Below are positions 25,741-34,809 of a DNA stretch of 64,000 bases, one piece after another (within the stretch, counting starts at the first letter, position 1; the number at the start of each line of letters is the position of its first letter). Location of the stretch: positions 1 to 64,000 of the forward strand of contig CAVXKO010000004.1 of assembly GCA_963762315.1 (NCBI GenBank), given 5' to 3'. Both the position numbers and the translations under genes were made by a program. The notes beneath the pieces were generated by a model. The model ran no database searches and was not told the DNA's origin. It saw only the letters and a list, made by a program, of their open reading frames with translations. The stretch is from RPQJ01 sp963762315. Its GTDB lineage: Bacteria; Pseudomonadota; Gammaproteobacteria; Steroidobacterales; Steroidobacteraceae.

Positions 25741-27771
25741 TCAGCCGACCAGCTTGCGAACCGACTCGAGGATGCGGGCCTCGGTCGGGAAGTGCAGGCC
25801 TTCGAGCGCCTGGCTGAACGGCACCGGCGTATAACGCGCGCCCACGCGCGCCACAGGCGCTTTCAGCTCGGAATGCAGATTCTGGTGGATCAGTGTCGCC
25901 AGTTCCGCGCCGAAGCCACCGAACTCAACGGCTGCGTGAACGATCAGCGCGCGCCGGGTCCGGCCCACCGATTCGAGGATCGCGGCGCGATCGAGCGGGA
26001 CGATCGTGCGCAGGTCGAGCACCTCCGCGTCGATCCCTTCGTTCGCCAGCTTGCCGGCGGCGGTCAGTGCGTCCACCAGCGGCCAGCCGTAACCGATGAT
26101 CGTCAAGTCCCGGCCGGGCCGCTTGATGTCGGCGACGCCGAGCGGAATGGTGTAGTGCCCTTCGGGCACGGGACCCGGCGTGAAATAGCAGCGCATCGAT
26201 TCGAAGAAGATGCACGGGTCGTCGTCGTCGATGCAGGAAAGCAGCAGGCCCTTCGCTTCGTACGGCGTCGATGGGTAGGCTACCTTGAGTCCGGGCGTGT
26301 GGGCGAGCCAGGCTTCCAGCGACTGCGAGTGTTGCGCACCAAAACTGCCCACGAAGCCCGCCGTGACCGTCCGTATGGTCAGCGGGACCTTGGTGCGTCC
26401 TCCCGACATGTAGCGCAGCTTGGCCGCATGGTTCGCCACCTGGTCCATGCACACTTCGAGGAAGTCGTTGATCATGATCTCGGCCACCGGCCGCATGCCG
26501 GCGAGCGCGGATCCCACGGCCGCGCCGACGATGGCGCTCTCGGCGATGGGGGTTGGCCGGACGCGGTCGCGGCCGTACTTGGTGGACAGGCCGTACGTGG
26601 CCTTGACCACGCCACCGGCTGGATCTGCGATGTCCTCGCCCATGAGCAGGACGCTCGGGTCGCGCGCGAGGGCGATATCGAGAGCCTCGTTGATCGCGCC
26701 ACCAAAGGTGAGCTGCCGGGTGCCCGGGGCGGGCACAGCGGACCCGATGGCCCGGGCAGCGGGGCGGCGATCGAGCTCGGGGATCAACGCGGGCGAACTG
26801 TAGACGTCGGTGTAAAGTTCCGCCGCCTCGGGCAGTGGAGCGGCCCGCGCGAATGCGATGGCGTCGTCCACCTCGGTCCGTGCCTGGGCGTCGATGGCTG
26901 CAAGCTGCCCTTCCGTGCAGATCTGCTCGGCAAGCAGGCGACGTCGGAACGTCGGCAATGGCGCAACCTGCTTTGCATGGTCGAGCGCGGCCTTGTCCAT
27001 GTGGGCAAGATCGCTGCCGAACGCGTGCCCCTGCAGTCGGTGACAGACCGCCTCGATCAGGGTCGGGCCGTCGCCGCGTCTCGCGCGATCGATGGCGATG
27101 CCGGATTGTTCGTATACGGCCACCGGATCGTTGCCATCGACGCGCAGGCCGGGGATGCCGTACGCGTCTGCTTTCGCGGCAAAGCTCGTCGCCAGCGTGT
27201 ACTCGGCGAGCGCCGTGTATTCCGCATACTGATTGTTCTGGCAGACGAATACGACCGGCAGTTTCCAGATGGCTGCGAGCGTGAGCGCCTCGTGGAACGC
27301 CCCCGTGCTCGTCGCGCCGTCGCCGAAATTGACGACGGTGACTCGGCCAGTACCCTGCAGGCTGGAGGCGAGTGCCAGCCCGTTGGCGATCGGCAGTCCG
27401 GCGCCGACAATGCCGGTGGTGACCATGAGACCGGAGTGGGGATCCGACAAGTGCATCGGACCGCCCTTTCCTTTTGACGTACCCGCGGCCTTGCCATACA
27501 TCTCCGCCATGATCTCCCGGAGCGGCGTGCCCTTGGCGACGATGTCGTGTATGCAGCGATAAGTGATGACCGCGTAGTCGTCGCGCGTCAGGTGCGGCGC
27601 GATGCCGGCCGGAATGGCTTCCTGGCCGCCGGCCGGGTAGTACTGAAACTGCAGCTCACCCGCCGACAGGCCGCGCTGGATGGCGTTGTCGGCTTCGTGG
27701 ATACGCGCCATCGTCGTGTAGATCTGCCGCAGCAGGTCTCGGTGAGCGCTGGTTACCGCCGCGTCTGCCAT
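25741..27771 (-). CDS. Fused alpha-beta 2-oxoacid dehydrogenase E1 (676 aa)
   Basis: The first 330 or so residues are E1-alpha, with the thiamine-diphosphate motif GDGATST (151-157) and NN (179-180). The second half is E1-beta, starting QLTFGGAINEALDIALARDP and including GEDIADPAGGV and TAGFVGSFGAQHSQSLEAW. The E1 component decarboxylates a 2-oxoacid and transfers the acyl group to a lipoyl domain. The adjacent lipoyl-VOC protein is the only visible acceptor; no E2 catalytic domain or E3 gene is nearby. Acetoin-, branched-chain- or phenylpyruvate-type substrates are all possible. It is the first gene of the minus-strand run and divergent from the IclR gene. Confidence 0.85.
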   Translation of the reverse strand: MADAAVTSAHRDLLRQIYTTMARIHEADNAIQRGLSAGELQFQYYPAGGQEAIPAGIAPHLTRDDYAVITYRCIHDIVAKGTPLREIMAEMYGKAAGTSKGKGGPMHLSDPHSGLMVTTGIVGAGLPIANGLALASSLQGTGRVTVVNFGDGATSTGAFHEALTLAAIWKLPVVFVCQNNQYAEYTALAEYTLATSFAAKADAYGIPGLRVDGNDPVAVYEQSGIAIDRARRGDGPTLIEAVCHRLQGHAFGSDLAHMDKAALDHAKQVAPLPTFRRRLLAEQICTEGQLAAIDAQARTEVDDAIAFARAAPLPEAAELYTDVYSSPALIPELDRRPAARAIGSAVPAPGTRQLTFGGAINEALDIALARDPSVLLMGEDIADPAGGVVKATYGLSTKYGRDRVRPTPIAESAIVGAAVGSALAGMRPVAEIMINDFLEVCMDQVANHAAKLRYMSGGRTKVPLTIRTVTAGFVGSFGAQHSQSLEAWLAHTPGLKVAYPSTPYEAKGLLLSCIDDDDPCIFFESMRCYFTPGPVPEGHYTIPLGVADIKRPGRDLTIIGYGWPLVDALTAAGKLANEGIDAEVLDLRTIVPLDRAAILESVGRTRRALIVHAAVEFGGFGAELATLIHQNLHSELKAPVARVGARYTPVPFSQALEGLHFPTEARILESVRKLVG

Positions 27772-27874
27772 CGGGATCCCCTCCTGGAAATGTGCCCCGG
27801 CGTTGCGCGTCCGCGAGCACTGGTCGGCGCATGACGGTTCGATGCTAGGCTTCCAGCAAATCCGTCGTCAACCG

Positions 27875-27966
27875 AGCGTCCGCTGATATAATCCAAGCGT
27901 CCAAGTATGTAGACGGCGAGCAGCCGAATCCTGCGCACTGCGTCGGGATTGAAGGGGATCCCCCGC
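27875..27966. promoter_or_regulatory. Divergent promoter region between E1 and iclR-like genes
   Basis: A TATAAT hexamer lies at 27887-27892, 75 bases before the iclR-like ATG. AGCGTCC occurs twice (near 27875 and 27895), flanking the hexamer. This arrangement would suit autoregulation by the IclR-type protein. Confidence 0.4.
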
Positions 27967-28767
27967 ATGGTCCGCACGACGGCGATCAAGTCCGCCAGCC
28001 GAGTCTTTGAGGTTCTCGAGCTGTTCCGGCGAGACCGCCGAGAACTGTCGGCTGCCGAGATCGGACGCGAGCTCGGATATCCGAAATCCAGCACCAACGC
28101 GCTGCTGAAATGCATGGTCGCACTCGGCTACCTCGTCGCCGATCGTCGCAGCATGTGCTATTTCCCGTCGCTGAGCATCACTCAGCTTGGTGACTGGATT
28201 CCGTCGCACGTCCTCGCGTCGGGCGAAGCGCTGAACGTCATCGAGGATGTCCACGCGGCGACAAAGGAAACCGTCACCCTGACGGTGCAGAACGACCTGG
28301 CCTGCCGCTTTATGCGTGTCGTTCCCGGAACCTTTCCGATCTCGCTTCGGCTGACGGAAGGATTGCTTGCGCCGTTGTTCGCGACCGCCGTCGGCATCGC
28401 CATCGTTTCGCAACTCGGCGATGACAATATTGCATCGTTGGTCGAGCGCCATAACGAACGGGCGCGACGCCGATCGGAGCGGGTGGAGTTGTCGCGAGTG
28501 ATGAAGGACGTCGTATCCACACGCGACCGAGGCTTTATCGTGGTCTACGACGCGCTATTCCCCGACACGGGCGCGATCGCGGCGCCGTTCCCCTCGGAGG
28601 CAAACGCGTTCCCGATGGCCATCGGCGTCGGCGGACTGCGTGAGCGGATTCGGCGTAACGAGGCGGCCATCGTCCGTGCCATTCGTGGCAGCCTGGTGCG
28701 CTATGCCGCTCGCAGCGGCCAGGTGCCGCGCGCCGGACGGCGTGGTTCCGCCACCGCGGCGAAGTAG
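27967..28767 (+). CDS. IclR-family transcriptional regulator (266 aa)
   Basis: The N-terminal winged helix is visible (IKSASRVFEVLELFRRDRRE, SAAEIGRELGYPKSSTNALL) followed by the IclR effector-binding domain (FMRVVPGTFPISLRLTEG, RRRSERVELSRVMKDVVSTR, FPMAIGVGG). Translation most likely starts at ATG 27967; an in-frame TTG lies 18 bases upstream. It is divergent from the E1-led operon and precedes the TonB receptor, so it is the best candidate regulator of the catabolic genes. Confidence 0.8.
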   Translation: MVRTTAIKSASRVFEVLELFRRDRRELSAAEIGRELGYPKSSTNALLKCMVALGYLVADRRSMCYFPSLSITQLGDWIPSHVLASGEALNVIEDVHAATKETVTLTVQNDLACRFMRVVPGTFPISLRLTEGLLAPLFATAVGIAIVSQLGDDNIASLVERHNERARRRSERVELSRVMKDVVSTRDRGFIVVYDALFPDTGAIAAPFPSEANAFPMAIGVGGLRERIRRNEAAIVRAIRGSLVRYAARSGQVPRAGRRGSATAAK

Positions 28768-28833
28768 TCGACGCACTGCGACGCAGCATTCTCCGCGCGA
28801 AGAGGCCGTGGCCGGTGATTGCATGCGATCAGA

Positions 28834-28849
28834 GTCCACACATGTGGAC
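28834..28849. promoter_or_regulatory. 16-bp inverted repeat before the TonB receptor gene
   Basis: GTCCACACATGTGGAC has perfect 7-base arms around CA. It lies 136 bases before the receptor ATG, in a position suited to a regulator such as the adjacent IclR-type protein. It does not resemble the well-known IclR consensus, so the link is only positional. Confidence 0.4.
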
Positions 28850-28984
28850 GATAGGGTCAGATAGGCGCACCGTTCATTGACAGCTGCGAGAAGCCGCGCC
28901 TATGTTTCCAGCGGCAAGCCGGCCGAGCGTCTTGGAAACGCCAACACTCGGGCGACACCAACAGGTTCAACAATCGGGGGATGT

Positions 28985-31225
28985 ATGAACATTCGAGCCG
29001 CCGTTCGTATCACGCTCCTTGCCGCCGGCGTCGCGGGCACTTTTCCAACAGCGCACGCTCAGAGTCCGCGAAAGCCAGTGACGGCAGCCTGCGGCTCGAA
29101 GAAGTGGTGGTGACGGCGCAACGGCGTGAGGAGCAGATCCAGAACGTACCAATCGCCGTCAGCGCGTTTGATCCAACCGAAATGGAACGTCGTCAGGCAT
29201 TCAACGTCGTCGACATCGTCGCGAACGTGCCGAACCTCGTCGGCAACAACAACATCGGACAGGGTACCGCCACGACGGTTTTCCTCCGGGGTATCGGCAG
29301 CACGGAGTCAATCGTTACGCTGGAAACGGCGCTTGGTTTCTACATCGATGACGTCTATATCTCGCGGCAGGGCGTGAATAATTTGTCCCTGTATGACGTT
29401 GAGCGCATTGAGGTACTGCGCGGTCCGCAAGGCACGCTGTATGGTCGAAATACGACCGGCGGTGCTCTTCGCGTAATCACCACGAAGCCACAGGACGAGA
29501 CCAGTGGTTCGATGGAAGCCTCGTACGGGGAGTACAACCGATGGAGCGTCAAAGGCTCGGTGAATGTGCCGCTGTCGGACACGTTCTATGTGCGCGGCGG
29601 GGCATTCGTAGAGCAGGGTGACGGGTACAGTGACAACCAGTTCAACGGCAAGGAAGTAAACGATAGGAACGGGTACGGTGGACGTGTCGCAATGCGCTGG
29701 GTGCCAAACGACAGATTCGAAGGAATTCTGAGCCTGGATTACTACAAGAGCGATCAGGTCGGGCCTGTACCCATCAGATCGCGCCGGCATCATCCGTCCG
29801 TCGACAAATAGCTTATTCACCGTCAACAGTGGCGTCGACACCAGCAATATCGGACGGACGTATGGTGCGTCACTGACATTGAATTTCGACTTGTCGGACG
29901 CGCTGCAGCTGCAGTCGATTACCGGATATCGAAACGTCTATCAGAAATGGAACCTGGACCTGAGCGATCAGCCGGAACCGGTCTTCACGCTCTATACGGT
30001 CAACGATACCGACTCTTACTCCGAAGAGATCAAGTTGAACGGCAAGGCCGTGGACGATCGCTTGCAGTACACGACCGGGCTGTTTCTCTACAAGGAGACC
30101 AATTTCTCGTTCATCGGTGACGAGATCAATCTGTGGTTTCCCGGCCCAACGCGGGCGCCGCTGCCGTTTTTCGGCCGGAACTACGACATGGATGTGACCA
30201 GTTATGCGGTATTCGCCGAGGGGCAGTTCGCGTTGACGCCCGAGTGGTCGTTGATTGCCGGCGGCCGCTACACGCACGACGAGAAGGACCTGACAATTGA
30301 CGCCCGTGCTGGCGGCGTGCCTGGCACGGAGATGGAGGGCGGGGTCCCCAACTATGACAACGACACGTTGCACGCGTTAGGCACGCCGACGAAACTCGAC
30401 TTCGACAAGTTCACGCCAAAAGTCGGAGTGCAGTACCACTTCACGGACGACGTGAACGCATACCTGACATATTCACAAGGTTGGAAGAGCGGCGGATGGT
30501 CGGCACGCACTAACAACCCTGACGAATTCGTGGTCTTCGACCCGGAGACGGTCAATTCGTACGAACTCGGGCTTAAGACGACGGTGGGCGACGGTCGTGC
30601 GCGATTGAACTACACGGCGTTTTATTACGACTACAAGAACTTCTTCTCAACGGCGACCGGGCAGTCCGGCAACTTCATCGTCTTCACATCGGACGCAGAG
30701 TTCTACGGCGTGGAGTTCGAAGGAACCGTGCGTGTCACCGACCAGTTGGACGCGTACGCGACACTTGGCTGGGAAGAGGGCAGCTACAAGGATCTGGATA
30801 GGGAAGTGTTCGGCACATCAATCGGCGAGGAGCCGCAGCGAATGCCGGAATTCACCGTAAAGATTGGCGGCACCCAGACATGGCCGGTCGCGAACGGGGA
30901 AGTACGGTTGACCGCCGATTACCAGTTCCTCGAGGATCATTACACGAATCTTCAGAACTCCGAGTTGGCTCGGTCCGGCAACATCAACCTAGTCAATGCG
31001 TCGCTTGGCTACGAGTTCGCAGAAGGAAAGTACCTGGTCTCGTTAGCCTGCCGGAACTGCTTTGACGACTCATATATCAGCCAGAGTCTCGACTACTCCG
31101 GAATAGCCCCGAACAGCACGACGTTTGATCCGAGCGCTCCCGGTGCGTTCAATGGGCTGAATTTCCTGACGGTGTACGCGGGTCCGCCCCGGGAATGGCT
31201 GGCCACCTTCAAGGCAAAGTTCTGA
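28985..31225 (+). pseudogene. TonB-dependent receptor, two frameshifts
   Basis: Signal peptide MNIRAAVRITLLAAGVAGTF; the TonB-box-like LEEVVVTAQRREEQIQNVPI; plug motifs (LYDVERIEVLRGPQGTLYG, RNTTGGALRVIT); and a barrel ending in TFKAKF with the expected terminal Phe. One base is missing near 29063, between the signal peptide and the mature N-terminus. An extra G near 29767 separates SDQVGP from YPSDRAGIIRP. Corrected, the receptor has about 746 residues and is of the large proteobacterial class for hydrophobic or carbohydrate substrates rather than a typical siderophore type. GC is lower than in the flanks. It sits with the catabolic operon, so it probably imports the substrate. Confidence 0.8.
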
Positions 31226-31272
31226 TGTGACGGGGGCGCAGGCTCGTGCCATCGCCGCACAGCGCATTCACG

Positions 31273-31944
31273 TCAGCCTGCGAGTCCCGGCATCAGGAGT
31301 ACGGTGAATGCGCCGTGGCCCGTTCGTGTCGGTATGGCGACGTCCTGGTAGCGGTCGCAGTACCAGAAGTCCTGTGCGGCCGCGAGCGTGGGCCAGCGCG
31401 AGATGATGAAAGCCTGGTCGTTCCAGGATCCGTGGAGCACGGTGACATCCGGGGCCTCGGCGTAGACGACGTAGTATCCCAGCCGCTCCCTGAGCATCGG
31501 CATGATGATCGCCACGTACTGCTGGATCGGTTCCAGTTTCGTGACGGAACCCTGCACCAGCATGTAGGCGGGCGGGGTCGGCAGCGGCGGGGCAGTCACC
31601 GTGGCGACCGTTGGCAGGAAATCACCGGGCAGCCCTTCGCCAGGTACGCCCTTGACCGAGACCGCGCGCGCTCCCGGAGTCGCCGCAACAGGCCCGAATG
31701 CCGCGCGTGCCTCGGTGCCACGCCAGTAGTCATCGAGTGCCCGGGAATGCGGCCAACGCGCGATCAGGACGGCATCGAGTCGAGTCCCCGCCTCGAGGAC
31801 TTCGACGTCTCGAGGCAGTGCGGCCGCGAAAATCGTGCCGCCGGCCGCGGGGACGGATTGCTGCATCCGCCGGAAGCAATGGCGTGCTGCCACGAGATCG
31901 GGGACCTGTATCACGAGGAAGTACGGTGTCGTGTCGGTAGTCAT
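31273..31944 (-). CDS. Tandem DUF1330-like protein (223 aa)
   Basis: Two dimeric alpha-beta-barrel-like units are visible. Residues 5-85 (YFLVIQVPDLVAARHCFRRM, VLIARWPHSRALDDYWRG) and 124-220 (AYMLVQGSVTKLEPIQQYVA, AFIISRWPTLAAAQDFWYCD) share the RWPxxxAAxDFW signature of DUF1330-type small enzymes. The fused dimer is less usual than separate subunits. It converges with the TonB gene and has no signal peptide. The reaction is unknown. Confidence 0.65.
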   Translation of the reverse strand: MTTDTTPYFLVIQVPDLVAARHCFRRMQQSVPAAGGTIFAAALPRDVEVLEAGTRLDAVLIARWPHSRALDDYWRGTEARAAFGPVAATPGARAVSVKGVPGEGLPGDFLPTVATVTAPPLPTPPAYMLVQGSVTKLEPIQQYVAIIMPMLRERLGYYVVYAEAPDVTVLHGSWNDQAFIISRWPTLAAAQDFWYCDRYQDVAIPTRTGHGAFTVLLMPGLAG

Positions 31945-32028
31945 GTGCGCACACTCCGGAGAAATCGACGGTGAGGAAGTACATCACGAATCCCGCGCAC
32001 AGTGGAGTGCCGCACCCGCGGGGGACCC

Positions 32029-32427
32029 ATGCTCGACCGTGACGCCGAACTCGCGCTTCAGTTCATGAGAGCGTTCTGGCGGGGTGACGTCGACGGCTCG
32101 GTCGCGCTCTGCACGCCCGAGGCGCGGTTCATCTTTGCGCGTTCTCTCCCGTACCCGCGAGAGTGCCCGATGCGCGAGGCGCACGAATCCATCGTCAACG
32201 GCCTGTTCGCGCTGTTCGACCCGCCCGGTCAGTTCACGGTCGAGGTCAAGCACGTGCTTAGCCGCGATGGCCAGGTCACGGTCGAATACTCGGCGCACGG
32301 CAAGCTGGCCAACGGACGCGACTACGAGAACGACTACGTGATGGCGCTGACAATCCGCGACGGACAGGTCGCGGAGCAGCGTGCGTATACCGACACGCAG
32401 CACCTGGCCCGTCTCTTCGGGCCCTGA
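32029..32427 (+). CDS. SnoaL/NTF2-like protein (132 aa)
   Basis: The pattern ALQFMRAFWRGDVDGSVALC, FTVEVKHVLSRDGQVTVEYS, NGRDYENDYVMALTIRDGQV and EQRAYTDTQHLARLF is characteristic of the NTF2-like cone fold used by SnoaL-type cyclases, ketosteroid isomerases and dehydratases. ATG at 32029 gives the usual N-terminus; the in-frame GTG at 32002 would add nine residues. It heads a plus-strand run with the cysteine hydrolase and the third ADC-family gene (11 and 12 base gaps). Confidence 0.75.
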   Translation: MLDRDAELALQFMRAFWRGDVDGSVALCTPEARFIFARSLPYPRECPMREAHESIVNGLFALFDPPGQFTVEVKHVLSRDGQVTVEYSAHGKLANGRDYENDYVMALTIRDGQVAEQRAYTDTQHLARLFGP

Positions 32428-32438
32428 GGGAGAATCGC

Positions 32439-33056
32439 ATGGAATCCACGCACGTCAAACCCGGACGATCGCGCTCTGTCCTTATCGTCGTCGATATGCA
32501 GAACGGATTCGTTCACGCGAATGGATCGTGCGCCAAGGCGGGCTTCCCGGTCGCCGCGCTGGGCGGAGCGGTGGCGCCATGTGTGGAGCTGATCGCAGCG
32601 GCCCGCCGCGCCGCCGTGCCGATCGTGTACACCCGCTATACGTACCGGTCGGACTTCCGGGATGGCGGCTTCATGTTGAAGGAGAAGTTTCCGATCCTCG
32701 AGGATGCCAAGGCCCTGGTGGCGGGCACGTGGGACCAGGCGATCATCGACGAACTGCCGCAGGAGGCCGGCGACTTCGTCATCGACAAGAACCGGCCCAG
32801 CGCATTCTACGGAACGCCTCTCGACAGTTACCTCAAGGGGCTCGGCGTCGAGGACGTCGTGGTCTGCGGAGTCACCACCAACTGCTGCGTGGAAACCACG
32901 GTACGCGATGCGGCGCAGAGGGATTTTCGCACCTTCGTCGTATCCGACGCCGTGGCGGAGTGGGAGGACGATCGGCACCAGGCGGCGCTGAAAACCATGG
33001 CGCTGCTGTTTGCTCACCCCCTGACCGTTGCGCAGGCGGCCGAGGCCTGGCGCTGA
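32439..33056 (+). CDS. Isochorismatase-family cysteine hydrolase (205 aa)
   Basis: The catalytic triad of the family is visible: D19 in VLIVVDMQNGFV, K117 in FVIDKNRPSAFYGTPL, and C150 in the signature VCGVTTNCCVETT. The family hydrolyses amides, imides or vinyl ethers such as N-carbamoyl compounds, nicotinamide and isochorismate. The gene lies 12 bases before the ADC-like gene, which suggests that hydrolysis precedes or follows decarboxylation of the same intermediate. Confidence 0.8.
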   Translation: MESTHVKPGRSRSVLIVVDMQNGFVHANGSCAKAGFPVAALGGAVAPCVELIAAARRAAVPIVYTRYTYRSDFRDGGFMLKEKFPILEDAKALVAGTWDQAIIDELPQEAGDFVIDKNRPSAFYGTPLDSYLKGLGVEDVVVCGVTTNCCVETTVRDAAQRDFRTFVVSDAVAEWEDDRHQAALKTMALLFAHPLTVAQAAEAWR

Positions 33057-33068
33057 GAGGAGAGAACG

Positions 33069-33791
33069 ATGACGACTCGAGGACAGTTGATGCCGGTGTG
33101 GAGCCCGCCGTTCGGCACCGCACCGTTTCCGATGCTGAAAGCGGAGCTGTTGCTGGTCGAGTTCGAGGCTGACCCCGTCGAGATCCAGCGCATCACACCG
33201 GCACCGCTGAAAGCGGCGGGCCACAATCGCCTCTCGGCGTTCGTTGGTCGTTGCAGCCAGCTCACACACTCGCTGTCGTACCACGAGGTGGCCATCATCC
33301 AGCCGGTCGAGTACCAGGGACGCGCCGGCGTTACCGTACCCTACATCTGGACGTCGACCGATACCGCCATGCTCGCGGGGCGCGAGCTGTACGGCATGCC
33401 CAAGATGATCTGCGACGACGATTCCATCCGCAAGTCGGGCAACGAGTTGGCCGGCTACCTGCGCCGCAACGGCAACCTGATGATGGAACTTTCCATGGCC
33501 ATCGACGGCGAGGCCGCGATCGAAAGCCTTCCATTCGGTCCCGAGTTCACGTTCGTCCGGCACTTGCCGAGTCCCGATCCGGACTGGCCGGACATCAAGC
33601 AGCTTCTCTGGATCAGCTTGACGCAATTCAAGATGCACTGGTGCTGGAAGGGCCGAGGACACATCCAGATGCACCATCCGTTTTCCTCGGGCCTTGGCGC
33701 GCTGAAGCCCGGGCAGGTCACCGGGGCCTGGTACGGTGAATTCTCCTGGGTGCTGCCGTGGGCCAAGATCCTGAAGGAGTGGAAGGAATAG
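33069..33791 (+). CDS. Acetoacetate decarboxylase family protein 3 (240 aa), Lys pair broken
   Basis: The family motif reads LAGRELYGMPKMICDD. The first lysine (K112, equivalent to the Schiff-base residue) is present, but the second, which lowers its pKa in the clostridial enzyme, is Met113. It is also shorter than paralogues 1 and 2. It may use a different acid-base arrangement, or have shifted to hydratase/aldolase or binding functions, as other ADC-superfamily members have. It follows the cysteine hydrolase with a short gap. Confidence 0.75.
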   Translation: MTTRGQLMPVWSPPFGTAPFPMLKAELLLVEFEADPVEIQRITPAPLKAAGHNRLSAFVGRCSQLTHSLSYHEVAIIQPVEYQGRAGVTVPYIWTSTDTAMLAGRELYGMPKMICDDDSIRKSGNELAGYLRRNGNLMMELSMAIDGEAAIESLPFGPEFTFVRHLPSPDPDWPDIKQLLWISLTQFKMHWCWKGRGHIQMHHPFSSGLGALKPGQVTGAWYGEFSWVLPWAKILKEWKE

Positions 33792-33899
33792 GCGCCCGCC
33801 TCACGGTACCTGCAGCACCGTCTGCCGCATTCGGTTGGAACGACGCGAAGGCAAGAGCCGGCTGCACTCGAGCTGAGTCGCGAATACCCAAGGAGTCAT

Positions 33900-34805
33900 G
33901 TGTCCGGATACATCGACATCGTCTGCAATCTCTACGACCCGGAAGGCGTGCGGAAGCAGCAGACAGGAATAGACGAAGCCTTCAAGCGTCAGATTCGGAT
34001 GGAACCGAAGCTTTGGCGCGGTGTTACTGTTTCGCAGTACCTGCGAAGAATGGATCGGGCCGGCATCGAGCGGTCCCTGCTCATCGCCGTGCGGGCAGGT
34101 GACCTGAACGTGAAGGGGAGCTTCGAGGTACCGTACGACCGGGTGGCCAAGGTCTGCGCGAAGTACCCGGACCGCTTTTCCGGTCTCGCCGGCGTCGATC
34201 CGTATCGAGGCATCGACCAGCTCCGCGAGCTCGATCATGCCGTCAACGAACTCGGGTTCGTCGGGGCTCATCTTTATCCGCACTGGTTCGGCCTCGCGCC
34301 GGACCACGCGAAGTACTACCCGATTTATGCGCGATGTGCCGAGCTGGACATCCCGATCATGATGCAGATCGGTCACAACCTGGTGTATTCGAAGGAGCGA
34401 CGGCTGCCTTCGGTGGGCCGGCCCATCACGCTCGATACGGTCGCGATCGACTTCCCGACGCTGAAGTTGCTCGGCATCCATATCGGCGTCCCGTGGACCG
34501 ACGAAGCCATCTCGATGGCGTGGAAGCACGAGAATATCTATCTCGCGGGAGACGCCTACGCGCCGAAACACTGGCCAGAATCGTTCGTCCACTACGCCAA
34601 TACCTACGGCAGCCACAAGGTACTGTTCGGCACGGACTGGCCGGTAATCGATCCGGAGCGCGCGGTGGGGGAAATAGCGGCGCTCGCCCTGCGCCCGGAC
34701 TCCCATCGCAGAATGATGCGGGATAACGCGCTGGCGGTCTTCAATCGCCTGCCGGGCGCCCGGCGGGCGCGGACGGCCGCGCGCCGCCGGCTTGCCGCGG
34801 ACTGA
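33900..34805 (+). CDS. Amidohydrolase_2-like protein lacking the N-terminal HxH (301 aa)
   Basis: The TIM-barrel pattern of the amidohydrolase_2 family is clear: FVGAHLYPHWFGLAPDHAKY, IPIMMQIGHN and VLFGTDWPVIDPERAV. However, the first strand reads YIDIVCNLYDPE rather than the metal-binding DxHxH. The metal site is therefore altered, and the enzyme may use fewer metals or be a non-hydrolytic decarboxylase or lactonase relative. GTG at 33900 follows AGGAG. The gap from the ADC-like gene is 108 bases, and the acyl-CoA ligase follows four bases after the stop. Confidence 0.75.
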   Translation: MSGYIDIVCNLYDPEGVRKQQTGIDEAFKRQIRMEPKLWRGVTVSQYLRRMDRAGIERSLLIAVRAGDLNVKGSFEVPYDRVAKVCAKYPDRFSGLAGVDPYRGIDQLRELDHAVNELGFVGAHLYPHWFGLAPDHAKYYPIYARCAELDIPIMMQIGHNLVYSKERRLPSVGRPITLDTVAIDFPTLKLLGIHIGVPWTDEAISMAWKHENIYLAGDAYAPKHWPESFVHYANTYGSHKVLFGTDWPVIDPERAVGEIAALALRPDSHRRMMRDNALAVFNRLPGARRARTAARRRLAAD

Positions 34806-34809
34806 ATCG

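Noticed and set aside
25690..27477. 595-codon plus-strand frame opposite the E1 gene
   Set aside because: It lies within the fused E1 gene, whose thiamine and E1-beta motifs prove the minus strand codes.
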